From Entamoeba invadens IP1 (Eukaryota; Evosea; Mastigamoebida; Endamoebidae): a DNA stretch of 17,929 nucleotides. The notes beneath the pieces were generated by a model, which made no database searches, was not told the DNA's origin, and saw only the letters and a program-made list of their open reading frames with translations. Made by a program: the position numbers and the translations under genes. Below, piece by piece: positions 1-8,921 of the stretch. How positions within the stretch are numbered: the stretch's first letter is position 1; every line of letters starts with the position of its first letter. The DNA lies in NCBI RefSeq assembly GCF_000330505.1, contig NW_004191857.1, positions 182,148 through 200,076 of the forward strand. Direction: 5' to 3'.

Positions 1-805
1 GTTGGAAACTGGGGGTTCCAGAACCGTCAGGTTGAAAAGAATCCAACCGGGGCGGTCGCAATTCTACTTGTTGAGTATTATGGATGGAAGTCTCTTGACC
101 GGCGTTGGAAATGCTGTTGGTGTCCATTCTTCTGTTATTGCTTGGAGCTCTTCCTCTACGACTTGTTCTTCTTCCTCTTTGCTCGTTTTGTTGGGAACTT
201 CCTGGGATGTTTTGAATTGGGGTTATGGGGCAATCGGGTTGAACCACTGTTACATTAACACCATCCATCCTTTCGAACCACCTCCTTGAAAACGTGATAT
301 CGTCACCATGCTTGCTGGAAACAAAGTATCTCCTTTTGTCTTGATCCAGATAAAACTTAACTGGTTCCAAAGACTTCTCACTTGGGTTGTATCTTTCTTT
401 AAACTCTGTCAGTTTCTGGATCTCGTTCTGTATCAGGATTACACTCTGTCTCATTTCTTCGGAACAACAAATGTTCTCTATTGCTTCGACACCTTTTGTG
501 ATCGTCGCAACCAGAGTCGACAAAAGGTTGAGAACTTCAACAACCTTTTCATCGACAGTCCCAATGAGAACGGGTTCATTCGGAATTTCCGACATTTCCA
601 GAATGTCCGTTCTTGTCGCGATGGAAGTATATTCTTTTACAAACCGCGCAGCTCGATTCGGGTCAATTCTTATTCGTTTGATACCATCTACCTCTCTGAC
701 GACAATCCCACTTCTCTCAAATGAAGCCACCACTGTTCCAATGGTTGAGCGATCACTCAGAGTCTTGAGAAGTGAGGAGATTTTGAGGATTAGGGAAGCA
801 GGATA
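1..805 (-). CDS. Unrecognised protein, partial: C-terminus beyond the left edge, 5' end unresolved
   Basis: A minus-strand frame stays open from 805 to base 1 (268 codons), at much higher GC than the flanking spacer and with ordinary protein composition. It opens just after an in-frame TGA (806-808). The first in-frame ATG is at 593-595, but about 70 protein-like codons precede it, so an upstream exon joined by an intron is likely. A pyrimidine-rich stretch ending in AG at about 755 is a possible acceptor. The first 60 residues read like a small winged-helix domain, with a helical stretch (ILKISSLLKTLSDR) and then strands around SGIVVREVDGIKRIRID; this is inference only. The middle is helical and possibly coiled (EEMRQSVILIQNEIQKL). 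The part nearest the edge is low-complexity and rich in Gln, Asn, Arg and Pro (RGRRTSRRGRAP). No family was recognised. Confidence 0.7.
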
Positions 806-1253
806 TCAGATTCAGTGATGAAAAACTTGGCAACATGAAAAGGATGTTTAAAGTTATGAACGATTTAAAACCTAAAAGAAAATTGTTTAAATGAAAATAA
901 TGGATTGTTTTGTGCAAAAATTGGGGTTTTGGGGGATTTGAATAGCTTCCACTTTAACTTTTTGGTAAAGACTTTGAAATTGATTCAATATAAGAAGACA
1001 TTTTCTAAAAAAAATCAAGAAAATATAACCAAGTAATAAAGAAAATGTTTTATAAAACGATGACTCTTTTTGGTGAAATGAGGACAAATTTTGGAAATTT
1101 TTGAAGTTTTTTTCGGCTTTTTTTTCGTTTTTGAAATTCGAAGAAAACATCGCATTTGTTCATTGCTTTTTGTTATTGATTTTGTTGAACTTGAATAATC
1201 TAAAAAAGACAAATTAATGGTTAAAATACCATAAATTGAATTTAAAAAATGGC

Positions 1254-1281
1254 TGACAGGTTAGTTCTGGTTGACAGGTTA
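1254..1281. repeat. Short direct repeat TGACAGGTTA, two copies
   Basis: TGACAGGTTA occurs at 1254-1263 and again at 1272-1281, 18 nt apart, in a spacer where such GC content is unusual. The arrangement resembles a paired protein-binding site, but no factor can be named. Confidence 0.5.
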
Positions 1282-1321
1282 TTACTCCAACTGTATACCT
1301 GAAAAACCAACCAACACAAAA

Positions 1322-1341
1322 AAAAACAACTGGTTGTTTTT
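1322..1341. repeat. Perfect inverted repeat, 9-bp arms with a 2-nt centre
   Basis: AAAAACAAC and GTTGTTTTT flank a TG centre. It would form a short hairpin in DNA or RNA. It lies between the divergently oriented left-edge gene and kinase gene, so a regulatory role is conceivable but not shown. Confidence 0.6.
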
Positions 1342-1372
1342 ATTATAGCAAACTATAAAAATTGTTTAAGAA

Positions 1373-1395
1373 AAAAAACTATTTAATAGTTTTTT
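1373..1395. repeat. Perfect inverted repeat, 11-bp arms with a 1-nt centre
   Basis: The arms AAAAAACTATT and AATAGTTTTTT flank a single T. It is the second strong palindrome within 75 nt, but its A/T composition makes chance formation easier in this background. Confidence 0.55.
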
Positions 1396-1751
1396 CAACC
1401 CAAAATTTGAAAAAACAGGACAAAAAACAAAAAACTATAATATACTATAAATTATTGGTTTGCCTGTCTTTTTATGTGCCGGACTATTTTTAGGGTTTCT
1501 TTAGCAAAAAATATTATTTATATTTATTTTTAAGTGGTTTATTACCCCAAATATAATAAAATGCAAAAACCATGAGTGTAATACAATTTCACTGGTGTTG
1601 TAACACTAAAACTAAACGGTTGAGTAAATTTTGGCAATAACACAGTGTGTAAATATATCAATTAATTTTATTATTACGTGAGTCGAGTCAGCTTTAAAAT
1701 TAATTAATAATTTATTAACAATAATATAACAAAAGTACAATGTCTAATTTA

Positions 1752-1982
1752 TCAGGATTTTAATTTATAATTACGAGATAAATTCTCACAACACATTTGA
1801 AACAATAATTTTGATAATATTAGATTTACTAGATGATAATAATTAATATATTGAAACAAAATATATATATATAAAACAAATAAAATAAGACCCAAAAATG
1901 AAACAATTAAAAACCAACTCTTTTTCCTTTGATATGAATAAAAACTTCCAACTAAGTTAATCAACCCATCCCAAAATTGCAT
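1752..1982 (-). CDS. Doubtful small membrane protein ORF
   Basis: A 76-codon ATG frame with one strongly hydrophobic segment of about 30 residues after a KKSW motif (around residues 20-50). GC is slightly above the surrounding spacer in its 5' half. No family was recognised. AT-rich DNA easily produces Phe/Ile/Leu/Tyr-rich open frames, so this may be spurious; a small membrane protein cannot be excluded. Confidence 0.15.
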   Translation of the reverse strand: MQFWDGLINLVGSFYSYQRKKSWFLIVSFLGLILFVLYIYILFQYINYYHLVNLILSKLLFQMCCENLSRNYKLKS

Positions 1983-2002
1983 TAAAAAAAATCCAAAAAT
2001 TC

Positions 2003-2019
2003 TGGTCTTATTAAGACCA
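2003..2019. repeat. Perfect inverted repeat TGGTCTTA-T-TAAGACCA
   Basis: Eight-base arms surround a single T, about 160 nt upstream of the kinase start. It is more GC-rich than the surrounding spacer, which makes it a better candidate for a protein-binding palindrome than the A/T ones nearby. Function unknown. Confidence 0.5.
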
Positions 2020-2120
2020 AGTTTTTTTTGTTTTGGGGAACTCCTTGAAAAATATTAAAAAACTGCAAGTTTGGAACAGTTAAGATATTGGTTGAGTAGT
2101 TTCAATCCAAAACACATTAC

Positions 2121-2168
2121 TTTATTTAAAAATTCTGTTCATAAAACAATTAAAACTTAAAACATTCA
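2121..2168 (+). promoter_or_regulatory. Putative core promoter of the transmembrane kinase gene
   Basis: TTTATTTAAA at 2121-2130 resembles the Entamoeba TATA-like element GTATTTAAA. AAAACATTCA at 2159-2168 resembles the initiator AAAAATTCA and ends 7 nt before the ATG, as expected from the very short 5' leaders of Entamoeba mRNAs. The match is by eye to motifs known from E. histolytica. Confidence 0.45.
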
Positions 2169-2175
2169 AAAGTAG

Positions 2176-5100
2176 ATGTTCATCATTTTCATCACGATAG
2201 TATCTGCATTGTATTGTGAGGTTGGGCAATACCTTGACCAAGAAACAGGCACATGTACTCCTTGTATTAACAATTGTGCGACATGCACTTCGGCGGTTAT
2301 GTGTAATTCTTGTATTGAAAGTGCCGACTCAGAGAACCCTTATGTAATGACTGAAACTTATCAATGTGTAACTCGACCGAAAGTAGATAAGTGTATATCA
2401 TACAGTGGGCTGTTTTGTACACAGTGTGATATTCACTATTATTTGGCTCTTCCAGACTGTAAGACATGCGGTGACAATTGTAACTACTGTAATTCACAAG
2501 AGTGCTTCCAATGTGCGTCTGGGTACACATTAGTTAAAAATGGGAAGGCTTGTATAGACTGTTCATTACCAGAGAATGACGCGGAGTGTGGTCGTTGCCC
2601 TTCAGACAAGTACTTTGATGTGAAGTCGTTCACATGTATGTCCTGCAAAGACTTCTGTTCGATGTGTTCGACAGCCACGAACTGTCTTTCCTGTTCTACT
2701 GGCTATGCACTTAAAGACCCGACCAACTCCGAGTCTCCTTGTGTGAAAATAGAAAACTGTGCTGAAGGGTTTACATATGGCGATCATTGTGAACGGTGCA
2801 ACCCGTCATATTATCTCAGTGATGGGAAGTGTGCAAAATGTGGGACTGATTGTGCAGAGTGTATAGATGTCGATACGTGCACCACGTGTATCAATTCAAA
2901 GAAATTGGCACAAGGAACATGCGTCGACTCCATCCCACATTGTTTCCGTTCAGATAATGTAAATGGATGCACTGCGTGTGACGAAGGGTATTACATAGGC
3001 GAAGGCTCTATATGTACACAATGTGGGGAAACTTGTTCAACTTGTATGTCAAAAGACTATTGTTTCCGGTGTGCCAAGAATTATTACTTTGATAATACGG
3101 TGTCTGGGAAGTGTCTTTTAAAGGAAGACAATTGCGTTGAAACAGATCAATATGGGTGCTTGGAGTGTAAGTACAATCAAGTTAATAATGAGCAATGTGC
3201 ACGTGATGGGATTAAAGATTGTATACAACAGAGATATGGCTATTATTTAGAAGCTACTATTCAAGCCGATGGGACTGTAGTTAAGTACACACAAAAGTGC
3301 CAACAGTGTAATTCAAATTGTCGAATTTGTTCGTACAACAAAGATTGGTGTACTGCTTGTAATGATGGGTATGCCTTAGTTGAACGAATCGATCAAAAAG
3401 AGGCTTATCGAAAAATCACTGGACAGATTGGGAGTGTGTATTACTGTGAAGTGAAGCCTGCTTCCTGTAAGAGGACTGGTTTGCTATTCATTTTTATAAA
3501 TAATACAATTCAATACTAAACAATAGAGATGGGATATTGTGTCGAGTGTGTAGATGGGTATTTCTTAAGTGATGTCTCATGTATAAACTGTGATGTCTCA
3601 TGTGGTTCGTGCACAACAAGTACTTATTGTGTTACATGTTCTGCAGCCAAAGATTCTGATGGTAAAAACATATATTGGCGACCAAGCGAATTAACAGAGA
3701 AAGAGGGTGAGGAAAAAGGATATTGTATGAAGATTGCAGATACATCTGCCGACTACGGGTTAAGTAGTTGTGCGCACAATTCTACCAATATGGGGTGTAC
3801 TCAATGTAAAGAAGGGTACTACTTACATAACAATTATTGTCGATCGTGTCCATTAGATAGATGCTTCAACTGTAAAGAGACTGGAGAAATGAATGGTACA
3901 GTCCCTTCAATAGCTTGTACAGGATGTAATAATAACACATACTTAGATGAAAGTTTGAACAGGTGCATTTCCTGTGATAAAATAGACAAATGCACTGAAT
4001 GTCAGTCTGATGGATGTTATTCATGTAGTGATGGGTATACACCTTCTCCAAATAGAAAGGAGTGTACTAAAATTAATTTGGCGTTGATCATCCCCCTTTC
4101 TGTAGTAGGTTTAGTAGTGATTATTGCGATTATTATAGCTATCATCGTGTTAATTTGGTTACGTTTGAGGAGTGGGGAAAAGGAGGAGAAAAAGACCATC
4201 CGACCCACGAAAGTTTCTTCTGATATTGAAATGAGTCTTGCAAAGGCTGACAATGCCAATTTCAGGTTACAAGCCTCCACATGGGACTTGGACTTCGGAC
4301 ATAAAGGCGACAAACTCAAAGTTGGCGAGACGTACAAACAAGTCGTCAAACTGGTGAATTTGTCCAAAACGGCGTACTTCTATGAAATCACGGCAACACC
4401 ACACCACACGTTCGAACTCGATATCAACCCTAAAAGACAGACTTTAAAACCAAGTTATGCAATTGATGTCACATTCACTATCAAGCCCCTTTGCACTGCT
4501 TTTATTCAACAAGATGTTGCGATTGTGGCAATGGGAATGGATCAAGAGGAAAATGGTCAAGCAGCCAAATTTGGTATGAAATTAGACACCGACGTGTCCA
4601 TCTACATCGACTATGAAGAATTAAAGTCGAATGCCGCGCCGATTGGTGAAGGTGCGTTTTCAATGGTATTCAGAGGGAAGTACCGAGGAGAAGATGTTGC
4701 TGTCAAGCAAATGAAAGAGAAGAAATTTACACAAGAACAAAAAGAAGCTTTTGATCGTGAGGTGGCGCGTTTACACTCATTGCGATATGATGTGATTATT
4801 CGTCTTGTTGGTGCGGTGTATACAGAAGAGCATTTGGCTATAGTCACTTCATTTGCCGAATTTGGGACTTTAAGTAAATTCCATGAGAAACAAGGGTTTC
4901 CACTTGTATTAAAAGAAAAGATTTTAGATGACTTAGCTGCTGCAATCCATATCTTACATAACAACCATATCATTCACAGAGATATTAAAGGAGATAATGT
5001 TTTGATCTTCTCAATAGAACCCCGGGCCTCTGTTTGTGCTAAACTGTCCGATTTTGGGACAACTCGAGACATCACAGAAAAGAGTTTGAAAGAACACGAA

Positions 5101-5622
5101 TTGACTCGAGGAATAGGAACGCCAAATTATATGCCACCAGAGTGCTTACAAAGATTGTCATATGGCTTGCCAATGGACGTCTTTGCTTTTGGTGTAGTGA
5201 TGTATGAGACTTTTGTAGAACATGGAGCGTATGACAATGACCCCAGATTCACACAACCATGGAATATCCCTCAATTCATCTCTGAAGGCAATCGACTCGA
5301 CAAACCAGACTTGGTCCCAGACTATTACTGGAAACTCTTGACTTCGTGTTGGAGCCAAAAGGAAGAAGATCGTCCTGACATCGATGCAGTCTTCGAAGCA
5401 ATCAACAAATTCCCATCTAACTTCCAGAAGATTTCTTTGGAAAGCGTTTTCAAGCCAATCGCTCAAAAAGAATTCAAAAGAGTCGACCAGCAAGAATCAG
5501 AAGAATCAGATGAGCAATCTATTCCCGACGAAAAAGAAAAGGAACAAGTACACAAAGAAGAGGACGTCGATGAAAGCTCATCATCTTCTTCAGACGACGA
5601 TTATGAAGATGAGGATTATTAA
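2176..5622 (+). CDS. Transmembrane receptor-like Ser/Thr kinase (TMK family), join(2176..3478,3527..5622)
   Basis: Removing a 48-nt intron (3479-3526) joins two open frames in phase through a GAG codon, giving 1132 residues. Domains in order: a short signal peptide (MFIIFITIVSALYC); a cysteine-rich ectodomain with many CxxC repeats (about 20-615), as in Entamoeba TMKs and furin-like or variant-surface repeats; one membrane helix (about 618-647); an MSP/ASH-like beta-sandwich region (about 680-790, inference); and a kinase domain (about 800-1065). The kinase has the glycine loop GEGAFSMV (808-815), VAVK with Lys828, HRDIKGDN with Asp920, DFG at 943-945 and PPE at 971-973, so the key catalytic residues are present. 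The HRDIKGDN loop fits a TKL-like Ser/Thr kinase. The tail (from about 1090) is acidic and Ser-rich. It probably senses an extracellular ligand at the surface, which is unknown. It converges with the Tubby gene. The exact TMK subfamily was not assigned. Confidence 0.93.
3479..3526 (+). other. 48-nt spliceosomal intron in the kinase gene
   Basis: It starts GTTTGC, one base off the Entamoeba consensus GTTTGT, and ends ACAATAG. Its AT content is far above that of the exons. It interrupts codon 435 in phase 1. Removing it restores the cysteine-repeat reading frame across the junction (KRT-E-MGYCVEC). Retaining it would truncate the receptor before the membrane segment, since a TAA lies at 3517-3519. 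Confidence 0.88.
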
Positions 5623-5700
5623 TGAAGTTTTGTTTTAACTTTTTTATAGTTTATTATAATTAAATTAATTAAAAAGAATTTGTTATTAACATTATAATAA

Positions 5701-5756
5701 TAAATAATAAATAATAAATAATAAATAATAAATAATAAATAATAAATAATAAATAA
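5701..5756. repeat. Eight perfect tandem copies of a 7-bp unit (TAAATAA)
   Basis: The unit repeats eight times without a mismatch, preceded by one degenerate copy. The array lies between two convergent genes and ends 4 nt before the Tubby stop codon on the other strand, so it falls in that gene's presumed 3' untranslated region, where each unit reads UUAUUUA. Such arrays are usually length-polymorphic. Confidence 0.95.
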
Positions 5757-5760
5757 TATA

Positions 5761-6677
5761 TTACAGACAGACAGATTGTGAGAGGTATGTCTCATATCCC
5801 TTTATAACGGCAATGGCAAATGCTTGTAAAGGTGTAAATACGGCATCTGCACTAACATGATAAAACGACTTTTGTTTTGCCATTTCAAACACAACTTCAG
5901 AGTCTATTTGTTAAACAGATATTCACATTTTATTTGAAAGAAACAAACATTTTCTTGGGGAAACGAGTTGAATGTTTTTAAAAGAAGGGAGAGTCGGGAC
6001 AGAGAAGTCTAAGTACTCTTTATTGTCTATTTGTGAGTATTATATACTATTAAGGATGATTATAATGTCATCATAATAACAAACCAATGCAGAGTGGGGC
6101 TTTATTAACATAACATAACCCACTTTTATTGTTCGAGACAAACAATTTTGTACTCAAGACTACACCACCTTTGACAGTAACTTCAGTCAAAACATTTCTC
6201 TCTGAAAACACCTTATAGAGATTATCAACCTTCCTATTTATTAATATTATTATTTAAAATTAATATCAATTGAATATTATTAATTGATATATAATATTAT
6301 TGTAATTGTTTTAATTATATATATGATGACTTAACAAACAATATAGATGCGACGGGGTTCTTCTTATTATCGAAAAGAGTGAAACAGTTTGAGTGTTGAG
6401 TCATACATGAAGTTGAATAGATTGTTGTGTTTTCTTCGCTCATAGTGAACTGTCTGTAAAATATGCCCTTTTGGAATAACTTAAATGTAAAAGTTGAATA
6501 TACTTCTTCTGTACCAGTAAAGCATTCGAGGATGTGTTTTTCGTGTAAAGAGACCCCGAATGGTGTTGTGTTAAGTGGGTATATGCGGTTCATTCCTTTG
6601 CTAATAAAAATGGGTTCAAAGTTTTTATACCTTCGATCGACCTGTTTTTGTTCGTATTTTTGTCGACAAAAACTCAT
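5761..6677 (-). CDS. Tubby-domain protein, four exons: complement(join(5761..5903,5949..6026,6085..6233,6340..6677))
   Basis: Three GTTTGT...TAG introns (phases 2, 1, 1) join four coding stretches into 235 codons plus stop with no frame conflict. The C-terminal half matches the Tubby C-terminal fold in order: a basic GG-containing strand region, YVNKAP (cf. VNKPP), the segment ending SFKNIQLV (cf. ASVKNFQLV), the VVFEMAKQKSFY strand (cf. VILQFGKVGKDIF), and PLQAFAIAV (cf. PLSAFQAFAI), which forms the buried helix at the protein end. Both classical Tubby signatures are degenerate. The protein is essentially the bare domain with no long N-terminal extension. Tubby-like proteins bind phosphoinositides (classically PI(4,5)P2) and act as membrane tethers or regulators; here that is inference. 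The ATG chosen (6675-6677) precedes MSFCRQKYEQ; a GTG 33 nt upstream is in frame but unlikely. Confidence 0.85.
5904..5948 (-). other. Intron 3 of the Tubby gene, 45 nt
   Basis: On the minus strand it starts with canonical GTTTGT and ends AACAAATAG. Phase 1; the split codon is T|AC (Tyr). Removing it joins SPRK to SEVVFEM across a strand of the Tubby domain. Confidence 0.85.
6027..6084 (-). other. Intron 2 of the Tubby gene, 58 nt
   Basis: Starts GTTTGT and ends CACAAATAG on the minus strand. Phase 1; the split codon is G|AC (Asp). It joins NKAPLCI to NKEYLDF. Confidence 0.85.
6234..6339 (-). other. Intron 1 of the Tubby gene, 106 nt
   Basis: Starts GTTTGT and ends AATAAATAG on the minus strand, very AT-rich, phase 2 (split codon TT|G, Leu). 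Without splicing, the first exon would run into a TAA eight codons later. Confidence 0.82.
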
Positions 6678-8203
6678 CGAACACAAATTCAATAACAAAC
6701 AACTCTCCACTTTTATTTTACTGATTGTTGTACTATATTAATAATATTTTTTACTATATTTAATAATAAATAAATCAAAGGAGTAAATGTCGTATATGTT
6801 TTGTCGGTCTTTTTCAACAAATTTTGAGGCTGTTTTTGGGTATAATAATTATTATTAGCAAATGGTTGTATTACTGTTAATATATAGATTAGGGGTTGAT
6901 TATTTTCTTAAAAGTTTTGGGTTTAAAACTTTTTTTTTTAAAACAAAAAAAACATAATATTACTATAACAAAATTATAATAAAACTATATTTTTAAAGGT
7001 GAATTTTTGTTAATAAAAACATAATAAAAAACTATAACAAATATATGTATTAAATTAATTATTTTAATGAAATTATAATAAAATAATAAAATATCAATTG
7101 TTTATTTCAATAAAATCTCAAACTTTTCGAAAACCAATGAATATAAAAAATAGAATTCAATTTCCATTTCATATCACCAAAACTCAAACTTTCTGTTATT
7201 CACAAACTTAACAGTTGTTATTTGGAAAAAAATATATAAAATAAATAATAAAATTAACTTTACTTTTAAAACACAGTAAAAGTCGTATTATAATAATTGT
7301 TTTGGAAAGTACATGTCTTTATTATTTTAATATTAATTGCTATTACCAATTTTTGTTTTGGTATTAGATAATATTAAAATTATAACTACAATTAACCACA
7401 TTTAATAATTAAACAAAGAAACATGAAATAAAAATATGGAGTTGACCATATAAAAAAAACCAATCAATAATTTTGTCAAAATATCTTTTTGTATCAACCA
7501 AATGGCATTAATAAAAGTTTCTTATTAAATTAATTCTTTTATATATAGTAATATAGTATATTAAAAAAACAGTAAAAAAAAGGTTAATAATAATTAAACA
7601 AATTTTATATTCAACAATTCATGTTTTTAAAATAATTAAATGATACAATTTTATCTAAGAGATTAATGACCAACATAACTATTTGTTTGTTTTAATGTTT
7701 CTATTAATAATAAGATAATTTCAATGACGTTAAACGATTTTTAAATGCATTGTTTACTGTGTATTTTTGTCGTCATATAGTTACGTTATTGTTAGTAAAA
7801 ATGTTACAAACATTAATTTTCAAATTATATTGTATAATATTATATTTTAATTGTATTGTTATATAAAGTAAATAATATTATTTAATTTATAATATATTAA
7901 CAATATCATTAATATAAAAATAATAATGATATGTTTTATAATTAATATTTTAATATGAAATACCATTTGTTTTAAACAAATAATATTAAAAAAATATATT
8001 TTTTTAGTTTTTTTTTCAATAATAAGAAATAATTTTTAATGATAATAAAACAATAATATTTTTAATAAAAATCTAATACACTTATTGTTAAAATTATTAT
8101 GCAATTTATTAACTTTTTAAAATAAAAAATATAATAAAACAACTAAAATATAGAATTAAATAACAATACATGTGAAATGCCAAAACAAACCCTAAAATGA
8201 TAC
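6678..8203. other. Long AT-rich spacer with no gene seen
   Basis: About 1.5 kb of very low GC, rich in TAATATTA-like runs and homopolymers, separating the divergently transcribed Tubby and S27a-fusion genes. No coding-like frame, tRNA or clear repeat array was seen. Both genes' promoters must lie here. Confidence 0.7.
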
Positions 8204-8227
8204 GAACTAAAGATTTTGAGTCGACCG
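8204..8227 (+). promoter_or_regulatory. GAACTAA motif upstream of the S27a fusion gene
   Basis: GAACTAA at 8204-8210 lies 17 nt before the start ATG. It resembles the Entamoeba GAAC core-promoter element (AATGAACT in E. histolytica). Similar motifs precede several other genes in this window. Confidence 0.35.
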
Positions 8228-8644
8228 ATGCAAGCCGTTATCAAGAGACTTTCAGGAAATAATGAACTTATCACCCTCTCCGCCAACGAGACCGCCGGTA
8301 TGGTCATGACCAGATTGGGCTGTGGAAAGCTTTTCAACGGAAGCAAAATCCTTGCTGAGAACGATGTCGTCTGCAGCGCCTCACTCTTTGAAATGGGTGG
8401 TCTTGAAGGAGGTAAGAACAAGAAGTCAAAGAAGAAGGACGCCTCAAAACCAAAACACAAGAAGCACGTCAACAAGAAAGTCAAATTGGCTTGCCTCAAG
8501 CTCTACTCCGTCACTGCTGAAGGAAAGGTCGAGAGACTCAGAAAGGCCTGCACCAACAAGAAGTGTGGTCATGCTTGCTTCTTGGCCCAACACGCCGACA
8601 GATTGACATGCGGAAAGTGCCACACCCACATCCTCAAGAACTGA
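8228..8644 (+). CDS. Ubiquitin-like / ribosomal protein eS31 (S27a) fusion
   Basis: A protein of 138 residues. The start MQAVIKRLSG parallels ubiquitin MQIFVKTLTG, so I chose this ATG over an in-frame TTG 12 nt upstream. The ubiquitin-like part is only 62 residues: the stretch around ubiquitin's Lys29-Gln40 is missing, and it ends LEGG rather than LRLRGG (Gly61-Gly62). A lysine-rich linker follows, then the eS31 domain with a four-cysteine zinc site (Cys108, Cys113, Cys128, Cys131) and the typical CGKCH end. eS31 belongs to the beak of the small ribosomal subunit. In most eukaryotes it is made as a ubiquitin fusion cleaved after Gly-Gly. Here the moiety is unlikely to work as normal ubiquitin; it may be a folding chaperone segment, cleaved or not. 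GC is high, as in a strongly expressed gene. Confidence 0.9.
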   Translation: MQAVIKRLSGNNELITLSANETAGMVMTRLGCGKLFNGSKILAENDVVCSASLFEMGGLEGGKNKKSKKKDASKPKHKKHVNKKVKLACLKLYSVTAEGKVERLRKACTNKKCGHACFLAQHADRLTCGKCHTHILKN

Positions 8645-8906
8645 TCGATTTTTTTGTCGCGTTATATTCTTTGTTGGCCTCATTTTCAATTCACTTTTTA
8701 AGGGTTGTATTTCGCCAAATAGTCCTTATCTTAACGCTCTTTGTGATAAATAATGCACTTTTGGGCAGAAATAAGAAATATCAATTAATTAACTATTCTA
8801 AGACGAAGTTTGGAATTATATGATAAAAGAATTAATAAATTATAGTTTTATAATTATAATTGTTTTATTCATTTAAGATGTAAGAGTTTTAATAATAATA
8901 GAATAA

Positions 8907-8921
8907 AAGAACTAATAAAGT
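8907..8921 (+). promoter_or_regulatory. GAACTAA motif next to the UBR-box gene start
   Basis: GAACTAA at 8909-8915 lies 6 nt before the ATG at 8922. It is the same motif as before the S27a fusion. Its closeness to the ATG would imply an extremely short leader or a downstream-type element. Confidence 0.3.

Larger units (their letters stand above)
806..2120. other. AT-rich spacer, possibly with short 5' exons of the left-edge gene
   Basis: About 1.3 kb of low-GC DNA. On the minus strand, pyrimidine tracts ending in TTTTAG occur near 872 and 1008, which look like Entamoeba splice acceptors. A short ATG frame begins at 1003 (MSSYIESISKSLPK) and might be a first exon of the left-edge gene, but I could not splice it in frame. 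The rest holds the palindromes listed separately and nothing else I recognise. Confidence 0.5.

Noticed and set aside
639..644. GTTTGT donor-like site inside the left-edge gene
   Set aside because: The frame runs through it, GC stays high and no TAG acceptor follows at a suitable distance.
2..818. Three plus-strand open frames (2-289, 308-724, 387-818)
   Set aside because: They lie opposite the long minus-strand coding frame and have compositions typical of reverse-complement shadows.
887..1212. Minus-strand Lys/Phe-rich ORFs
   Set aside because: AT-rich, with internal acceptor-like and donor-like sequences; more likely leader or intron DNA than whole proteins.
5990..6010. GTCGGGACAGAGAAGT resembling the inverted-repeat motif
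   Set aside because: It lies in a Tubby coding exon and shares only short blocks, so chance similarity is enough.
6463..6741. 92-residue plus-strand ORF
   Set aside because: It is the complement of the first Tubby exon.
6678..8203. Possible replication origin or matrix-attachment region in the long AT-rich spacer
   Set aside because: Low GC is general for spacers here; no specific signal supports either.
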